Below are positions 32,838 to 42,578 of a stretch of 64,000 nucleotides of DNA, piece after piece (position 1 is the stretch's first letter; each line of letters begins with the position of its first letter). The translations under genes were made by a program, and so were the position numbers. Below the pieces are notes generated by a model that had not been told where the DNA came from, did not search any database, and saw only the letters and a list, made by a program, of their open reading frames with translations. This stretch comes from Oscillospiraceae bacterium (GTDB lineage: Bacteria; Bacillota; Clostridia; Saccharofermentanales; Saccharofermentanaceae): NCBI GenBank assembly GCA_902764825.1, contig CACWXL010000001.1, positions 372,001 to 436,000 on the forward strand, written 5' to 3'.

Positions 32838-34418
32838 ATGGCAATCTGGGATAAACCTGCTAAGGCCGGCGGCCCTGGCAGTTCAGAAGCACAGACATTT
32901 TCAGCTAATTCCGTAAAATGTCCCAACTGCGGTTCCAATCTTGTTTTCGATCCCATCCGCGGTGAATGCATCTGCAGTAACTGCGGCGGAGTTTTCGATC
33001 CTTCCACGCTCGATAAGATCGGTGCATTCGGCTTTGTCAATCCCGAGAGAGAGTACGACGGCACGATAGAGATAAGCAAGGAAGATGCCGAGCGTGTCGA
33101 GATAGTCTGCAACTCGTGCGGCGCCCAGATCGTAACCGACAAGAATACGGCATCGACATTCTGCGCATTCTGCGGCTCCCCTGCCCTCGTCTCAAGAAGA
33201 CTTACCAGGGAGTTTAAGCCTGATTACATCATTCCATTCAAGTTCGATAAGGAAAAGGCAATAAGTCTTTTCGAAGAGCATTGCGCTACAGTAAGCCACC
33301 TCCCCAAGAGCTTCAAGTCAAAGAAGATCCTTGGGAAGATGACAGGCCTTTATGTGCCTACATGGATCATATCGACTGAGGTCGAAGTCAATGTCGCCGG
33401 AAAAGGCAACAAAGGCAAGATGGTGGATGAGGTCTATACCGAGACCCATGCGAACACCTTGAGCAATTACACGATGCTCACATTCGGCAAGGTCAAATTC
33501 AGACTGAACAATGTTCCCTTTGACGGAGAGATCAAGATCCCCAACCGTCTTATGGCGGCCTGTGAACCTTTTGATTATTCGGAGCTTATCAAGTTCAGAC
33601 CTGAATATCTCCAGGGCTACTTTGCCGAGAAATACGATGAGCAGCCTCTGGACATGACAGACAGGATCTATAAGCGTTTGGACAGATATGCTTTCTCTGT
33701 CTGCGAGAAGATCACATTCGGATACGATACCTTCGTTCCCGATACCAACGCAAGTTATACGAGCTACAACAACCAGAACATCAAATATGCGCTGCTTCCC
33801 TGCTGGTTCCTGAACATTGAATTTGACGGCAAGAGCTATCAGTACATAGTAAACGGCCAGACAGGAAAAGTTGCCGGCGATTTCCCTTACGCCAAAGGCT
33901 GGGAGACTATCGAGAGGACAGGCAAAAGAGCCAGGATGAATGCGGTAAGCATCAACTCAGGTCTTCGCGCATCTCTCTATCTGCTTCCCGCACTGGTGCT
34001 GGCATTAGTCCGGTTATTCCGCTTCGGTGATACATTCAAATGGATGAAGTTCGTTTATACCAATCCCGGTGAGCTGTTCATAGTCCTTATCACCATGGGA
34101 CTTCTTACATATTTCCTCGCAGAGATCCTTCCCAAGATCCTTCACAGCAGGGAAAAGAAAGACATTGAATCGCTGTCTAAGGCAAGCAGCCATGACATAG
34201 CCGAAGAACAGGGCGCAGAGGCTTATTTTGATACCTCCTTCCCTGTCATCGCTTATGAGACGACGCAGGACTTCGTATCATTGGAAGGCGGCTGGAGATA
34301 TGGCGAGGAAAAGCAGTACGATTTCATTTCCGCACAGCCTGAAGCCGAGGAACAGACCCTTGACGAGAACGCTACCGAATTCGAGAAGCAGGGTCATGGC
34401 AGACGCATGATGCACTGA
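32838..34418 (+). CDS. TFIIB-type zinc-ribbon membrane protein
   Basis: 526 residues. Two N-terminal ribbons: CPNCGSNLVF ... CSNCGGVFD (~31-55) and CNSCGAQIVT ... CAFCGSPALVS (~95-118). Then a conserved central domain (FKPDYIIPFKFDKEKAISLF, KMTGLYVPTWIIS, YALLPCWFLNIEFDGKSYQY) and two membrane helices at ~375-393 and ~413-435, with an acidic Gln/Glu-rich tail. Proteins of this kind are widespread in Firmicutes and often lie near SPFH-type proteins; the function is not known. GAGGGG precedes the ATG. No GTP- or nucleotide-binding motif is seen. Confidence 0.85.
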   Translation: MAIWDKPAKAGGPGSSEAQTFSANSVKCPNCGSNLVFDPIRGECICSNCGGVFDPSTLDKIGAFGFVNPEREYDGTIEISKEDAERVEIVCNSCGAQIVTDKNTASTFCAFCGSPALVSRRLTREFKPDYIIPFKFDKEKAISLFEEHCATVSHLPKSFKSKKILGKMTGLYVPTWIISTEVEVNVAGKGNKGKMVDEVYTETHANTLSNYTMLTFGKVKFRLNNVPFDGEIKIPNRLMAACEPFDYSELIKFRPEYLQGYFAEKYDEQPLDMTDRIYKRLDRYAFSVCEKITFGYDTFVPDTNASYTSYNNQNIKYALLPCWFLNIEFDGKSYQYIVNGQTGKVAGDFPYAKGWETIERTGKRARMNAVSINSGLRASLYLLPALVLALVRLFRFGDTFKWMKFVYTNPGELFIVLITMGLLTYFLAEILPKILHSREKKDIESLSKASSHDIAEEQGAEAYFDTSFPVIAYETTQDFVSLEGGWRYGEEKQYDFISAQPEAEEQTLDENATEFEKQGHGRRMMH

Positions 34419-34469
34419 TGCGTCATGCTTTCTTAAGTCTTATCGCGTTAGAACAAATGAAATCTGCTG

Positions 34470-35210
34470 TCAGATCTTTCTCGCTTTGACCAGAAGGAAA
34501 TCCGGTCTGTGGTAAAGGTCATAATAGTCAGGATACTTCGCTACAAGCTCTTTTGTAGGCACAGGCTCCGTCAGCCTCTCTATTGCAAATCCCGCATCTA
34601 TCAGGTCATTTATCACGGTCGAGAACATCCTGTGATACTTCTTTACGTTGTCTACGAACCACGTGCTCTCGCGCTCGCCCTCTATGCCGTAATTTGCGAG
34701 ATTGCTGTAGATCTTGATCCCGTTCTCATCCTTGGTCCATCTCTCTCCGCCGCCATAGCATGAATTGACCGGGTGCTCCTGCGAGAAGATGAACTCACCG
34801 CCCTTTTTAAGGAGCCTGTTAACTTCCCTTATAACGCCCTTGTAGTCTTCAACATAATGAATGGCCAGAGAACTTACGACGACGTCAAATCCGCCTTCAA
34901 GCTTATAAAGATCCTCCATGGGCATTCTGATATATGTGATGCCGGGATCCGCATTTTTCGCCTTTGCGGCTTCAAGCATCTTCTCTGAGATATCTATTCC
35001 GACTACTTCTTTCGCGCCCCTTCTTATGTATTCCCTGCAGTCGTCGCCCATCCCGCAGCCGAGATCCAATACTCTAAGGCCTTTAAGATCCGGCAGCAAG
35101 GCATATCTTGCCGGTATCTCAAACAGATTATTGGCGTTCACACCGCGTTCCCTTAATTTCTGATAGCCTTCGAAAAAAATCTCGTTGTCGTAAATGTTCT
35201 GCTTTGCCAT
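34470..35210 (-). CDS. Class I SAM-dependent methyltransferase
   Basis: The ATG at 35210 (246 residues) has GGGGGT upstream and is preferred to an ATG at 35237. SAM motifs: RVLDLGCGMGDDCREY (motif I), VVGIDISEKMLEAAKA (motif II), FDVVVSSLAIHYVED (motif III) and RLLKKGGEFIFSQEHP. The family (Methyltransf_11/25) acts on small molecules such as quinones or metabolites. It converges with the zinc-ribbon gene and is separated from the HerA gene by a terminator. Confidence 0.9.
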   Translation of the reverse strand: MAKQNIYDNEIFFEGYQKLRERGVNANNLFEIPARYALLPDLKGLRVLDLGCGMGDDCREYIRRGAKEVVGIDISEKMLEAAKAKNADPGITYIRMPMEDLYKLEGGFDVVVSSLAIHYVEDYKGVIREVNRLLKKGGEFIFSQEHPVNSCYGGGERWTKDENGIKIYSNLANYGIEGERESTWFVDNVKKYHRMFSTVINDLIDAGFAIERLTEPVPTKELVAKYPDYYDLYHRPDFLLVKARKI

Positions 35211-35287
35211 ATCTATTACCCCCGTTTTCGATGTCATTCATTGTACTACATAACATGAGTTATGCACACTGCAGCCCGCCGCTTCAC

Positions 35288-35319
35288 ACAAAAAGACGGT
35301 GCCTGTTAAGACACCGTCT
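35288..35319 (-). terminator. Intrinsic terminator of the HerA-like gene
   Basis: Minus strand: AGACGGTG...CACCGTCT stem followed by TTTTTGTG, about 22 nt past the stop. Confidence 0.9.
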
Positions 35320-35341
35320 GAAGATCTTTGTTTGTTCCGTA

Positions 35342-36958
35342 TCAGAGCTGAGGTGTATCGTTGTGCTGCGTTCTCGGGCTCTTGTTGACATGGATGAACA
35401 TGTTGTGCAGGAGGTTAACGCTCGTAAGGATAACTTCACCCTGATTGAGCTTTCTTACGTGCTTGATCGCATAATCATCAAGGTGGCTCTCTACTGCACG
35501 GATCTCATCGTTGAGCATGAGTCTGTGGATGAGCATCGTACCGATCTGACCGAAGAGGATCGGTGATACGTCCTTCGGGTTCTGTGTTGTGAGGTAAAGG
35601 AAGATACCCTTCTTACGTCCTTCTCTTGCAAGGAGCGTGAGACCGCCGTGATACTCCTTGTCGGAGTATCTGGACTTGGCATATCTGTGTACCTCATCGA
35701 TGAAGAATACGAACGGGCAGACATCCTCTCTGGACATAACGAATGTACTTACGAGGTCGATGATCATGCCGCCGATACCTTCGGATGCACCGAGTTGTGA
35801 CGTATCGATGTAAAGGCTCTCTTCAGGAAGATGAATGAAGTCTTCGATAACATCGAGAAGGTTATACATGCTGGGATCGTTGGAGAAGAATGACAGGAAC
35901 TTCGTGTTTGTCATCTGGTACTGGATCTTCTGAACGAGTGAAGAGTTGAGGTTTGCTCTCAATGTATCGTAGCGGTACTTGAAGTTGTAATCGCTGTCTC
36001 TGTCAGGTTCGCAGACGGACTCGGCCTGGATCTGCTCAGGAAGGAGCTCGATATTGAAATCAACGTCGTCCTTGCCTACGGATGCGATATTCTCCTGAAC
36101 CTCTTCGATATCCTCACCGACCTTCGGATAGTAAGTATTCTGTCCGATCTTCTTCATATAACGGAGTGATGTGATAGCCTCGGAAAGGACAGCGCCCTGC
36201 GAGCTGTTCTCGGTCTCGAAAAGCTTCTCCCACTGCTCCATTGAGATCTTTCCGGGAGATACCGTAGTATCAACACCGAGCGTGAGCTTTGTGATCTCTT
36301 CGTTTGTGAATGCGTTTCTGTACTCGCCCGTAGGGTCGATGATAAGAGCCTTTCTTCTTGTGGAGACAACCTTATCAAGGATAGCGAGAGCCGTTGTGGA
36401 CTTACCGCTGTTCGTAGCGCCGATGCACATAAGGTGACGGTTGAAGAGCGTGCTGGGCTTAAGGCAGACCTCAGCCTGTGACTTGTTGAGGTAAGTAGCG
36501 AAAGCCGGAAGCGGTTCCTCATTCTCGCCCGTGAACTCGAGTGAAGCCAGGAAAAGCTTATAAACATCGTCCGTCGCAAGGTAAACCTTATCGGTGATAC
36601 CGAGAGTGTTGAAGCCTGCGAGCTGGAACTTGTCGGAATCTGTAGGCATGAGTGAGATCGTGTCGATGCAGATTTCCTGATAGTCGTTGGACTTAACGTC
36701 ACCGGTCTTCATCTCATAGATGCTCTTTCTGGAAGCCTTATTCTCAAAAACCTCGCCCAGGAACAGACCAACTACCGAGTCGATGATTACGAAGTTGTTG
36801 ATCGTGTTAGGCAAAAAGGATTTGTTAAATCTTGTTCTGTCAGACATAAGATCGAAGTTCTCGACCTGTGCAACGCAGTTACTTCTGTATACCTGGGTTA
36901 CCTTGCCGATATAAAAATCCTGGGGATTCTTTCCTGCATAAAGAGCTTCAATGTTCAT
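35342..36958 (-). CDS. HerA-like (DUF87) ATPase
   Basis: 538 residues. N-terminal beta-barrel-like part (~14-130, HAS-barrel region), Walker A IGATNSGKSTTA at 180-188, LIIDPTGEY, Walker B FVFFIDEVHRYAK (Asp421-Glu422), and a TTQNPKDVSP sensor segment followed by an Arg-containing motif (HRLMLNDEIRAVESHL). HerA proteins are hexameric DNA translocases; in archaea they pair with the NurA nuclease, and in bacteria with Sir2, DUF4297 or other effectors in anti-phage systems. No nuclease is adjacent here. The gene is divergent from zinc-ribbon paralog C and has its own terminator. AGGAGG precedes the ATG. Confidence 0.88.
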   Translation of the reverse strand: MNIEALYAGKNPQDFYIGKVTQVYRSNCVAQVENFDLMSDRTRFNKSFLPNTINNFVIIDSVVGLFLGEVFENKASRKSIYEMKTGDVKSNDYQEICIDTISLMPTDSDKFQLAGFNTLGITDKVYLATDDVYKLFLASLEFTGENEEPLPAFATYLNKSQAEVCLKPSTLFNRHLMCIGATNSGKSTTALAILDKVVSTRRKALIIDPTGEYRNAFTNEEITKLTLGVDTTVSPGKISMEQWEKLFETENSSQGAVLSEAITSLRYMKKIGQNTYYPKVGEDIEEVQENIASVGKDDVDFNIELLPEQIQAESVCEPDRDSDYNFKYRYDTLRANLNSSLVQKIQYQMTNTKFLSFFSNDPSMYNLLDVIEDFIHLPEESLYIDTSQLGASEGIGGMIIDLVSTFVMSREDVCPFVFFIDEVHRYAKSRYSDKEYHGGLTLLAREGRKKGIFLYLTTQNPKDVSPILFGQIGTMLIHRLMLNDEIRAVESHLDDYAIKHVRKLNQGEVILTSVNLLHNMFIHVNKSPRTQHNDTPQL

Positions 36959-37017
36959 GTAAAGCCTCCTGAATTGTAATGTGAATGGACCGGGTGTCCA
37001 AAAAGCACTTAATATAT

Positions 37018-37067
37018 TATATAACCCCGACAGCGAAATTGGTAAATTTTTCTTTAAAATCTGATAT
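37018..37067. promoter_or_regulatory. Divergent promoters with shared -35 bases (HerA-like gene and paralog C)
   Basis: Plus strand: -35 TTGGTA (37039-37044), 17-nt spacer, -10 TGATAT (37062-37067). Minus strand: -35 TTTACC (37041-37046), 17-nt spacer, -10 TATATA (37018-37023). The two -35 boxes overlap within TTGGTAAA. Both boxes are weak matches, so this is a candidate only. Confidence 0.45.
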
Positions 37068-37107
37068 TATATATATCGGATTATATCTTTTTATAAGGGA
37101 TGGTAAT

Positions 37108-38073
37108 ATGGCAATACTTAAGAGCAATGTATGTAATATGTGCGGCGGTCTTCTCGATATCGATATCGACCGTCAGGTCTACATCTGTCCTTTCTGCGGT
37201 GTTACATTCGACTACGAATACTTCAGAAAAGACAATGTCCTTGATATAGCCAAGAAATCTATATCCAGACAGGAATTCGGCGCCGCAAAGGACGCTTTCG
37301 ATTACATGCTCAAGAAAGACCCTCATAACTTTGAAGCATTAAGAGGCCTTATCCTCTGCAGATGCAAATGGACTTCACTGAGACCCATGCTCAAAGAAAA
37401 AGAAGTCTTCCTTCAGTCTAACGATCCTGCTTTGATGAACGCGATCGAAAAATGCGAGCCTGTACACAAGGATTACTTCAACACGATCAAGGAGTCTTTG
37501 GATGTTCTTCATTCCTATAGAAAAGGAAGAGCCGAGCTGGCAAAGCTCTCAGATGATCTGTCTGTGAACCGGAATACTTTAATAGACCTTGCAAGAGCGC
37601 AGGCGGCCAACAGGACTCGTTTCACGCAAGGCTTCTCCGATCTTATTGATTCAATGATCATGGACGACGGCAGATCGTTCATCCCGATAATTGTCATCGG
37701 TACATTGTTTATTCTCTATGGTCTCGGATATGCCACTTTCGCCAACAGGCAATATTGGATACCAGTAGTGGTATTCGCAATATTAGCGCTGATCATCGTG
37801 ATCTACAACGTACAAAAAGCATTTACGAACAAAGCTATAGAAGCTGCCAAAAAGCCCGTCAAAGACGCAATTGATGTGCTCAACGTGAAGATCGATGAAT
37901 TAAATAAAGAAAACAATGAATTGATCAGAACCTATAATACAATGGCCGCAAAGATAGTAAACACCTATCCTATCGCCGAAGTTGAAGAGGTCCCTGCCGA
38001 AGGTGACACCGACTCCAAACCGAAAGAATCCAAAAAGTCTTCCGGCTTCCCTTCACCATCCAAAAAGAGCTGA
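37108..38073 (+). CDS. Zinc-ribbon/TPR membrane protein, paralog C (one module)
   Basis: The ATG at 37108 (321 residues) is chosen because AAGGGATGG lies upstream and the protein then begins MAILKSNVC like its paralogs; the frame is open back to an ATG at 36985 that would add 41 residues reading through the promoter. One N-terminal ribbon (CNMCGGLLDI ... CPFCGVTFD), a TPR-like unit (EFGAAKDAFDYMLKKDPHNF), two membrane helices (~191-208, ~215-233), a coiled-coil-like segment and a Lys/Ser/Pro-rich tail. The second ribbon module of paralogs A and B is absent. Function unknown. Confidence 0.85.
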   Translation: MAILKSNVCNMCGGLLDIDIDRQVYICPFCGVTFDYEYFRKDNVLDIAKKSISRQEFGAAKDAFDYMLKKDPHNFEALRGLILCRCKWTSLRPMLKEKEVFLQSNDPALMNAIEKCEPVHKDYFNTIKESLDVLHSYRKGRAELAKLSDDLSVNRNTLIDLARAQAANRTRFTQGFSDLIDSMIMDDGRSFIPIIVIGTLFILYGLGYATFANRQYWIPVVVFAILALIIVIYNVQKAFTNKAIEAAKKPVKDAIDVLNVKIDELNKENNELIRTYNTMAAKIVNTYPIAEVEEVPAEGDTDSKPKESKKSSGFPSPSKKS

Positions 38074-38079
38074 TATAAA

Positions 38080-38115
38080 ACACTGCCGTTTTGAGGCAGT
38101 GTCTTTATCGCTTTT
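38080..38115 (+). terminator. Terminator between paralog C and lepA
   Basis: ACACTGCC-GTTTTGA-GGCAGTGT is a perfect 8-bp stem followed by CTTTATCGCTTTT, between two convergent genes. On the minus strand it is followed by TTTTATAT, so it can serve both. Confidence 0.75.
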
Positions 38116-38117
38116 AT

Positions 38118-39932
38118 TTACTCGTCATCAAGCTTAAGTACGCTCATGAAGGCTTCCTGAGGAACCTCGACAGAACCTACCTGTCTCATTCTCTTCTTAC
38201 CTTCCTTCTGCTTCTCGAGGAGCTTCTTCTTACGCGAGATATCGCCGCCGTAACACTTGGAAGTAACGTCCTTGCGGTAAGCCTTGATCGTCTCTCTTGC
38301 GATGATCTTGCCGCCGATTGCTGCCTGTACGGGGATCTCGAACTGCTGCCTCGGGATGTTCTCCTTGAGCTTCTCGCACATCCTTCTGCCTCTTGCATAA
38401 GCCTTGTCGGCGTGAACGATGAAGGACAATGCATCGACCGGATCGCCGTTCAAGAGGATATCAAGCTTAACGAGCTTGGATCTCTGGTATCCGGCAGGCT
38501 CATAGTCGAGCGAAGCATAGCCTCTCGTGCGTGATTTCAAAGCATCGAAAAAGTCGTAGATTATCTCATTTAAAGGCATCTTGTAGTGGAGCATTACACG
38601 CTTCTCATCAAGATACTTCATGTCGGTATATTCGCCGCGTCTCTCCTGGCAGAGCTCCATGATGTTGCCGACATATTCCTTGGGGAGCATTATCGTAGCC
38701 TTTACGACGGGCTCTTCCATATAATCGATCGATGCCGGATCAGGCATGTTCGTAGGGTTCGAACAGTCCACAACGGAGCCGTCAGTCAGATAGATCTTAT
38801 AGATAACCGAAGGCGCAGTGCTGATAAGGTCGAGATTGAACTCGCGCTCTAATCTTTCCTGGATTACTTCGTAGTGGAGGAGTCCCAAGAATCCGCATCT
38901 GAAGCCGAAGCCCAAAGCTGCCGATGTCTCAGCGTCGAAAGAAAGCGCCGCATCGTTAAGCCTTAACTTCTCCAGTGCATCCTTAAGATCGCCGTATCTT
39001 GCGCCGTCAACAGGATAGATACCGCAGAATACCATCTGCTGGATGCCCTTATATCCGATAAGAGGCTCTTCTGCGGCGTTGTCAGCGAGTGTGACTGTAT
39101 CGCCGGGAGCTGTATCTCTTACGTTCTTGATAGAAGCGCAGATATAGCCTACCTCACCTGCCTTGAGGCTCTCTGTAGGCACGAGTTCACCGGGATGGAA
39201 CATACCGAGCTCTGTTACCGTGAACTCCTTGCCGGAGTGCATCATCCTTATGCGGTCACCTGTCTTGACGGTGCCGTTCTTAACTCTGACGCTGACGATA
39301 ACGCCTTTGTATGAATCGTATTTGGAATCGAAAACAAGGGCCTGCAAAGGGAGAGTCTCATCTCCCTCAGGCGCAGGAAGGTATTCGACGACCTTTTCGA
39401 GCACTTCATCGATATTGATATCGCTCTTTGCAGAGATCAAAGGCGCATAAGAAGCGTCGATTCCGATATCGTCTTCGATCTCCTGGCGGACCTCTTCAGG
39501 TCTTGCGGAAGGAAGGTCGATCTTGTTGATCACGGGAAGGACTTCCAGGTCGGCATCGACTGCAAGATACACATTTGCAAGCGTCTGCGCCTCAACACCC
39601 TGAGAACTGTCTACGACAAGGATCGCGCCGTCGCATGCTGCCAAAGACCTTGAGACCTCGTAATTGAAGTCCACGTGACCGGGAGTGTCGATGAGGTTAA
39701 GAAGATAAGTATTGCCGTCAGATGCAACATAGGGAAGTCTTACGGCCTGTGATTTGATCGTAATTCCGCGCTCACGCTCGATATCCATGTTATCGAGGAT
39801 CTGGTCCTGCATCTCGCGCTTCTCCCTAACGTGGGTATGCTCGATCAGGCGGTCAGCCAGAGTGGACTTGCCGTGATCGATGTGCGCGATTATGCAGAAG
39901 TTTCTTATGTATTTGCGATAGTTGCCGCTCAT
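38118..39932 (-). CDS. lepA: Elongation factor 4 (LepA)
   Basis: 604 residues, full length. GTPase G1 [15 protein letters not shown]2 RGITIKSQ, G3 DTPGHVDF and G4 NKIDLPSA; C-terminal LepA-specific segment [20 protein letters not shown] and [20 protein letters not shown]. It back-translocates or rescues stalled ribosomes. It lies 14 nt after lepB; lepB-lepA adjacency is conserved in many bacteria. AAGGA lies 12 nt before the ATG, a long spacing. Confidence 0.98.
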   Translation of the reverse strand: MSGNYRKYIRNFCIIAHIDHGKSTLADRLIEHTHVREKREMQDQILDNMDIERERGITIKSQAVRLPYVASDGNTYLLNLIDTPGHVDFNYEVSRSLAACDGAILVVDSSQGVEAQTLANVYLAVDADLEVLPVINKIDLPSARPEEVRQEIEDDIGIDASYAPLISAKSDINIDEVLEKVVEYLPAPEGDETLPLQALVFDSKYDSYKGVIVSVRVKNGTVKTGDRIRMMHSGKEFTVTELGMFHPGELVPTESLKAGEVGYICASIKNVRDTAPGDTVTLADNAAEEPLIGYKGIQQMVFCGIYPVDGARYGDLKDALEKLRLNDAALSFDAETSAALGFGFRCGFLGLLHYEVIQERLEREFNLDLISTAPSVIYKIYLTDGSVVDCSNPTNMPDPASIDYMEEPVVKATIMLPKEYVGNIMELCQERRGEYTDMKYLDEKRVMLHYKMPLNEIIYDFFDALKSRTRGYASLDYEPAGYQRSKLVKLDILLNGDPVDALSFIVHADKAYARGRRMCEKLKENIPRQQFEIPVQAAIGGKIIARETIKAYRKDVTSKCYGGDISRKKKLLEKQKEGKKRMRQVGSVEVPQEAFMSVLKLDDE

Positions 39933-39946
39933 TTAAGTCGATATCC

Positions 39947-40750
39947 TTATGTGAGTATTTTTATCTCGTTGAAAGGGTACACTCTGATGACGCCGACTGC
40001 CTTGATCCTGTCAGCAGTAAAAGGGCCTAAGTTACGTGAATCGTTGCTTACCGGCCTGTTATCACCTAAGCAGTAATACTCATTATCGGCAAGCGTGATC
40101 TCGTTATAGCCTTTCCTTATGCCGTCTTCCATCATGGTAGTCTTGACGCCGCCGGGCAGATAGTTCTCAACGAGCTGATAGAAATCAGTACCGTCAGCAG
40201 CCTTGATATAGACGCATCCGTCAGCGATCCTTACTGTCTCTCCGGGAAGGCCGACGACTCTCTTAACGAGATATTCCTTGCCGTAATAACCTTCCATATG
40301 GCTGCCGTCCAGGATAACGATATCGCCTCTCTTGAACGACTTGAAATATGTGGAGAGCTTCTGTGTGAAGATCGCGTCTCCGGAATTCAATGTGGGACAC
40401 ATTGAATCGCCGTATACATTGTCTTTCTGGACAAGGAATACAACGATGAAGATTCCCGCAAGGATACCGATGCAGATCGTACGGAGCCAGTCAAAGACCT
40501 CGTATGCCACGGTGCCCTTCTCGAGCTTTCTGTGCTTCGCGAAGACCTTCTCATTTGAAAGAGACTTCTCTTCATTCAGCACATCTTCAGCGGAAAGTTC
40601 CCTGCCGGAAGCATCTGATGCTTCTGCCAAAGACTTGTCTTCAGATCCGGCTTCAGAGACAGAAGTCGTGCCGGCCACTGCGATTTCCTTTTTCGCGGGT
40701 TCATCGCCAAATACGACGTTCCCGTTATTGTTCTTCAATTCGTCATTCAT
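39947..40750 (-). CDS. lepB: Signal peptidase I
   Basis: 267 residues. Catalytic Ser in GDSMCPTL, Lys in KRVVGLPGE, and box E CLGDNRPVSNDSRNLGP. One membrane helix at ~89-108 anchors it with the catalytic domain outside. The first ~85 residues are an acidic, Ser/Ala/Glu-rich cytoplasmic stretch, longer than usual. It cleaves signal peptides from secreted proteins. It sits between aspS and lepA with gaps of 22 and 14 nt. Confidence 0.96.
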   Translation of the reverse strand: MNDELKNNNGNVVFGDEPAKKEIAVAGTTSVSEAGSEDKSLAEASDASGRELSAEDVLNEEKSLSNEKVFAKHRKLEKGTVAYEVFDWLRTICIGILAGIFIVVFLVQKDNVYGDSMCPTLNSGDAIFTQKLSTYFKSFKRGDIVILDGSHMEGYYGKEYLVKRVVGLPGETVRIADGCVYIKAADGTDFYQLVENYLPGGVKTTMMEDGIRKGYNEITLADNEYYCLGDNRPVSNDSRNLGPFTADRIKAVGVIRVYPFNEIKILT

Positions 40751-40772
40751 CTATTCTATTATCTCCGCATTT

Positions 40773-42554
40773 TTATTCTTCAGCTGATTCAACCTTGGTA
40801 ATGCTGATGTGAAGCTCTTCAAGCTGCTTGTCTGTTACGTATCCGGGCGCATCCATCATGATGTCCTGGGCATTCTTGTTCATCGGGAAAGGAATTACCT
40901 CACGGATAGTCTCCTCGCCTGAAAGGAGCATGACCATTCTGTCAACTCCGGGAGCGATTCCTGCATGCGGCGGAGCGCCGTAGCAGAATGCGTTGTACAT
41001 AGCGGGGAACTTCTTCTTTACGTCCTCTTCGCCGAGTCTTACGAGCTCGAAAGCCTTGATCATGATCTCAGGATCGTGGTTACGTACGGCGCCTGATGAG
41101 AGCTCGATGCCGTTAACAACGAGGTCATACTGGTCAGCCATGATCGTAAGAGGATCGATCTCGCCGCGCTCAGCCTTGAGAAGGACATCAAGTCCGCCGG
41201 AAGGCATCGAGAAAGGATTGTGGCAGAACTCGAGTTCGCCTGACTCCTCACCGATCTCATACATCGGGAAATCAACGATCCAGCAGAATGCATACTGTTC
41301 CTTGTCCATGTGGCCCGGAACTGCTGCGCCGAACGTCTTAACGAGAACGCCGGCCATCTTCTGTGCCTGGCCCTTATTGCCAGCTGACAATACAACGAGT
41401 GTATCGGGCTTAAGGCCGAGCTTTGCGATTACTTCATCCTTCTTAGGAGCTACGAACTTGGAGATACCGCCTACGATCTCGCCATTCTCATCCATTCTGA
41501 ACCAGTAGCCCTTGCTTCCGGACTGGATCTCGCAGTCAGCCATCGTCTTGTCGATGAACTTGCGGCTCTCGTGGAAGTCAGAGATAACAACTGCCTTGAT
41601 CTCGCCCTCTGCGAAAGGTGCGAACTCGTCTGTTCTTAAGAGTTCCGTAACGTCTGTAACTGTAAGGTCGATACGGAGGTCCGGCTTGTCCGTGCCGTAC
41701 TTCTCCATTGCCTCAAGATAAGGAATGCGCATGAAAGGAGAGCCTGATGCCCTGTTGTACTTTCCGTACTTTGCGAAAACAGGAGGCAGCACGTCTTCGA
41801 TGATCGCGAAAACATCTTCCTGGCTTGCAAAAGCCATCTCCATGTCGAGCTGGTAGAACTCACCCGGGCACCTGTCGCCTCTTGCGTCCTCATCTCTGAA
41901 GCAGGGTGCGATCTGGAAATATCTGTCGATGCCAGACACCATCAGGAGCTGCTTGAACTGCTGGGGTGCCTGCGGCAGAGCGTAGAACTTGCCGGGATGC
42001 TTTCTTGCGGGAACGAGATAGTCTCTAGCGCCCTCAGGTGAAGATACCGTAAGGATAGGTGTCGTGATCTCCATGAAGTTGTGGTCGATCATCGACTGTC
42101 TTAATGCAGCGATGACGTTGCTCCTCAGGATAAGGTTCTTCTTTACTTCAGGATTACGGATATCAAGATATCTGTACTTAAGTCTCGCTGCTTCATCAGC
42201 TTCCCTGCTGTGGTTGATCTCGAAAGGAAGCTCATTGTAGCGGCAGCGTCCGAGCACCGTAACCTTCTCGGGAACGACTTCGATGTCGCCTGTCTCGAGC
42301 TTGGGGTTCTTAGAGCTTCTCTCTCTTACAACGCCCTCTACGGAGATCGTTGATTCCTTCGTGATAGCCTTGAATGTCTTCATCATCTCGGCTGTCTCGA
42401 TAACGATCTGTGTTGTGCCATAAAAATCGCGGATAACTACGAATCCGAGCTCTGCTCCGACTTCACGGAAGTTCTCCATCCAGCCCGAGAGCTGAACCTT
42501 CTTGCCGGCATCCGTGATCCTTAATTCTCCGCATGTATGAGTACGTGACTGCAT
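40773..42554 (-). CDS. aspS: Aspartyl-tRNA synthetase
   Basis: 593 residues. N-terminal OB-fold (VQLSGWMENFREVGAELGF), class II motifs ARDYLVPARKHPGKFYALPQ and APCFRDEDARGDRCPGEFYQLD, a GAD insertion, and motif 3 GVDRMVMLLSGEETIREVIP. The bacterial type charges tRNA-Asp (a second cognate, tRNA-Asn, is used by non-discriminating forms; cannot be told here). 24 nt after hisS, in the usual hisS-aspS operon. Confidence 0.98.
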   Translation of the reverse strand: MQSRTHTCGELRITDAGKKVQLSGWMENFREVGAELGFVVIRDFYGTTQIVIETAEMMKTFKAITKESTISVEGVVRERSSKNPKLETGDIEVVPEKVTVLGRCRYNELPFEINHSREADEAARLKYRYLDIRNPEVKKNLILRSNVIAALRQSMIDHNFMEITTPILTVSSPEGARDYLVPARKHPGKFYALPQAPQQFKQLLMVSGIDRYFQIAPCFRDEDARGDRCPGEFYQLDMEMAFASQEDVFAIIEDVLPPVFAKYGKYNRASGSPFMRIPYLEAMEKYGTDKPDLRIDLTVTDVTELLRTDEFAPFAEGEIKAVVISDFHESRKFIDKTMADCEIQSGSKGYWFRMDENGEIVGGISKFVAPKKDEVIAKLGLKPDTLVVLSAGNKGQAQKMAGVLVKTFGAAVPGHMDKEQYAFCWIVDFPMYEIGEESGELEFCHNPFSMPSGGLDVLLKAERGEIDPLTIMADQYDLVVNGIELSSGAVRNHDPEIMIKAFELVRLGEEDVKKKFPAMYNAFCYGAPPHAGIAPGVDRMVMLLSGEETIREVIPFPMNKNAQDIMMDAPGYVTDKQLEELHISITKVESAEE

Positions 42555-42578
42555 ATATATTCCTCCAAAATTGTTTGC

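Noticed and set aside
36985..37107. An upstream extension of paralog C to an ATG at 36985
   Set aside because: It would translate the promoter region; the later ATG matches the paralogs and has a ribosome site.
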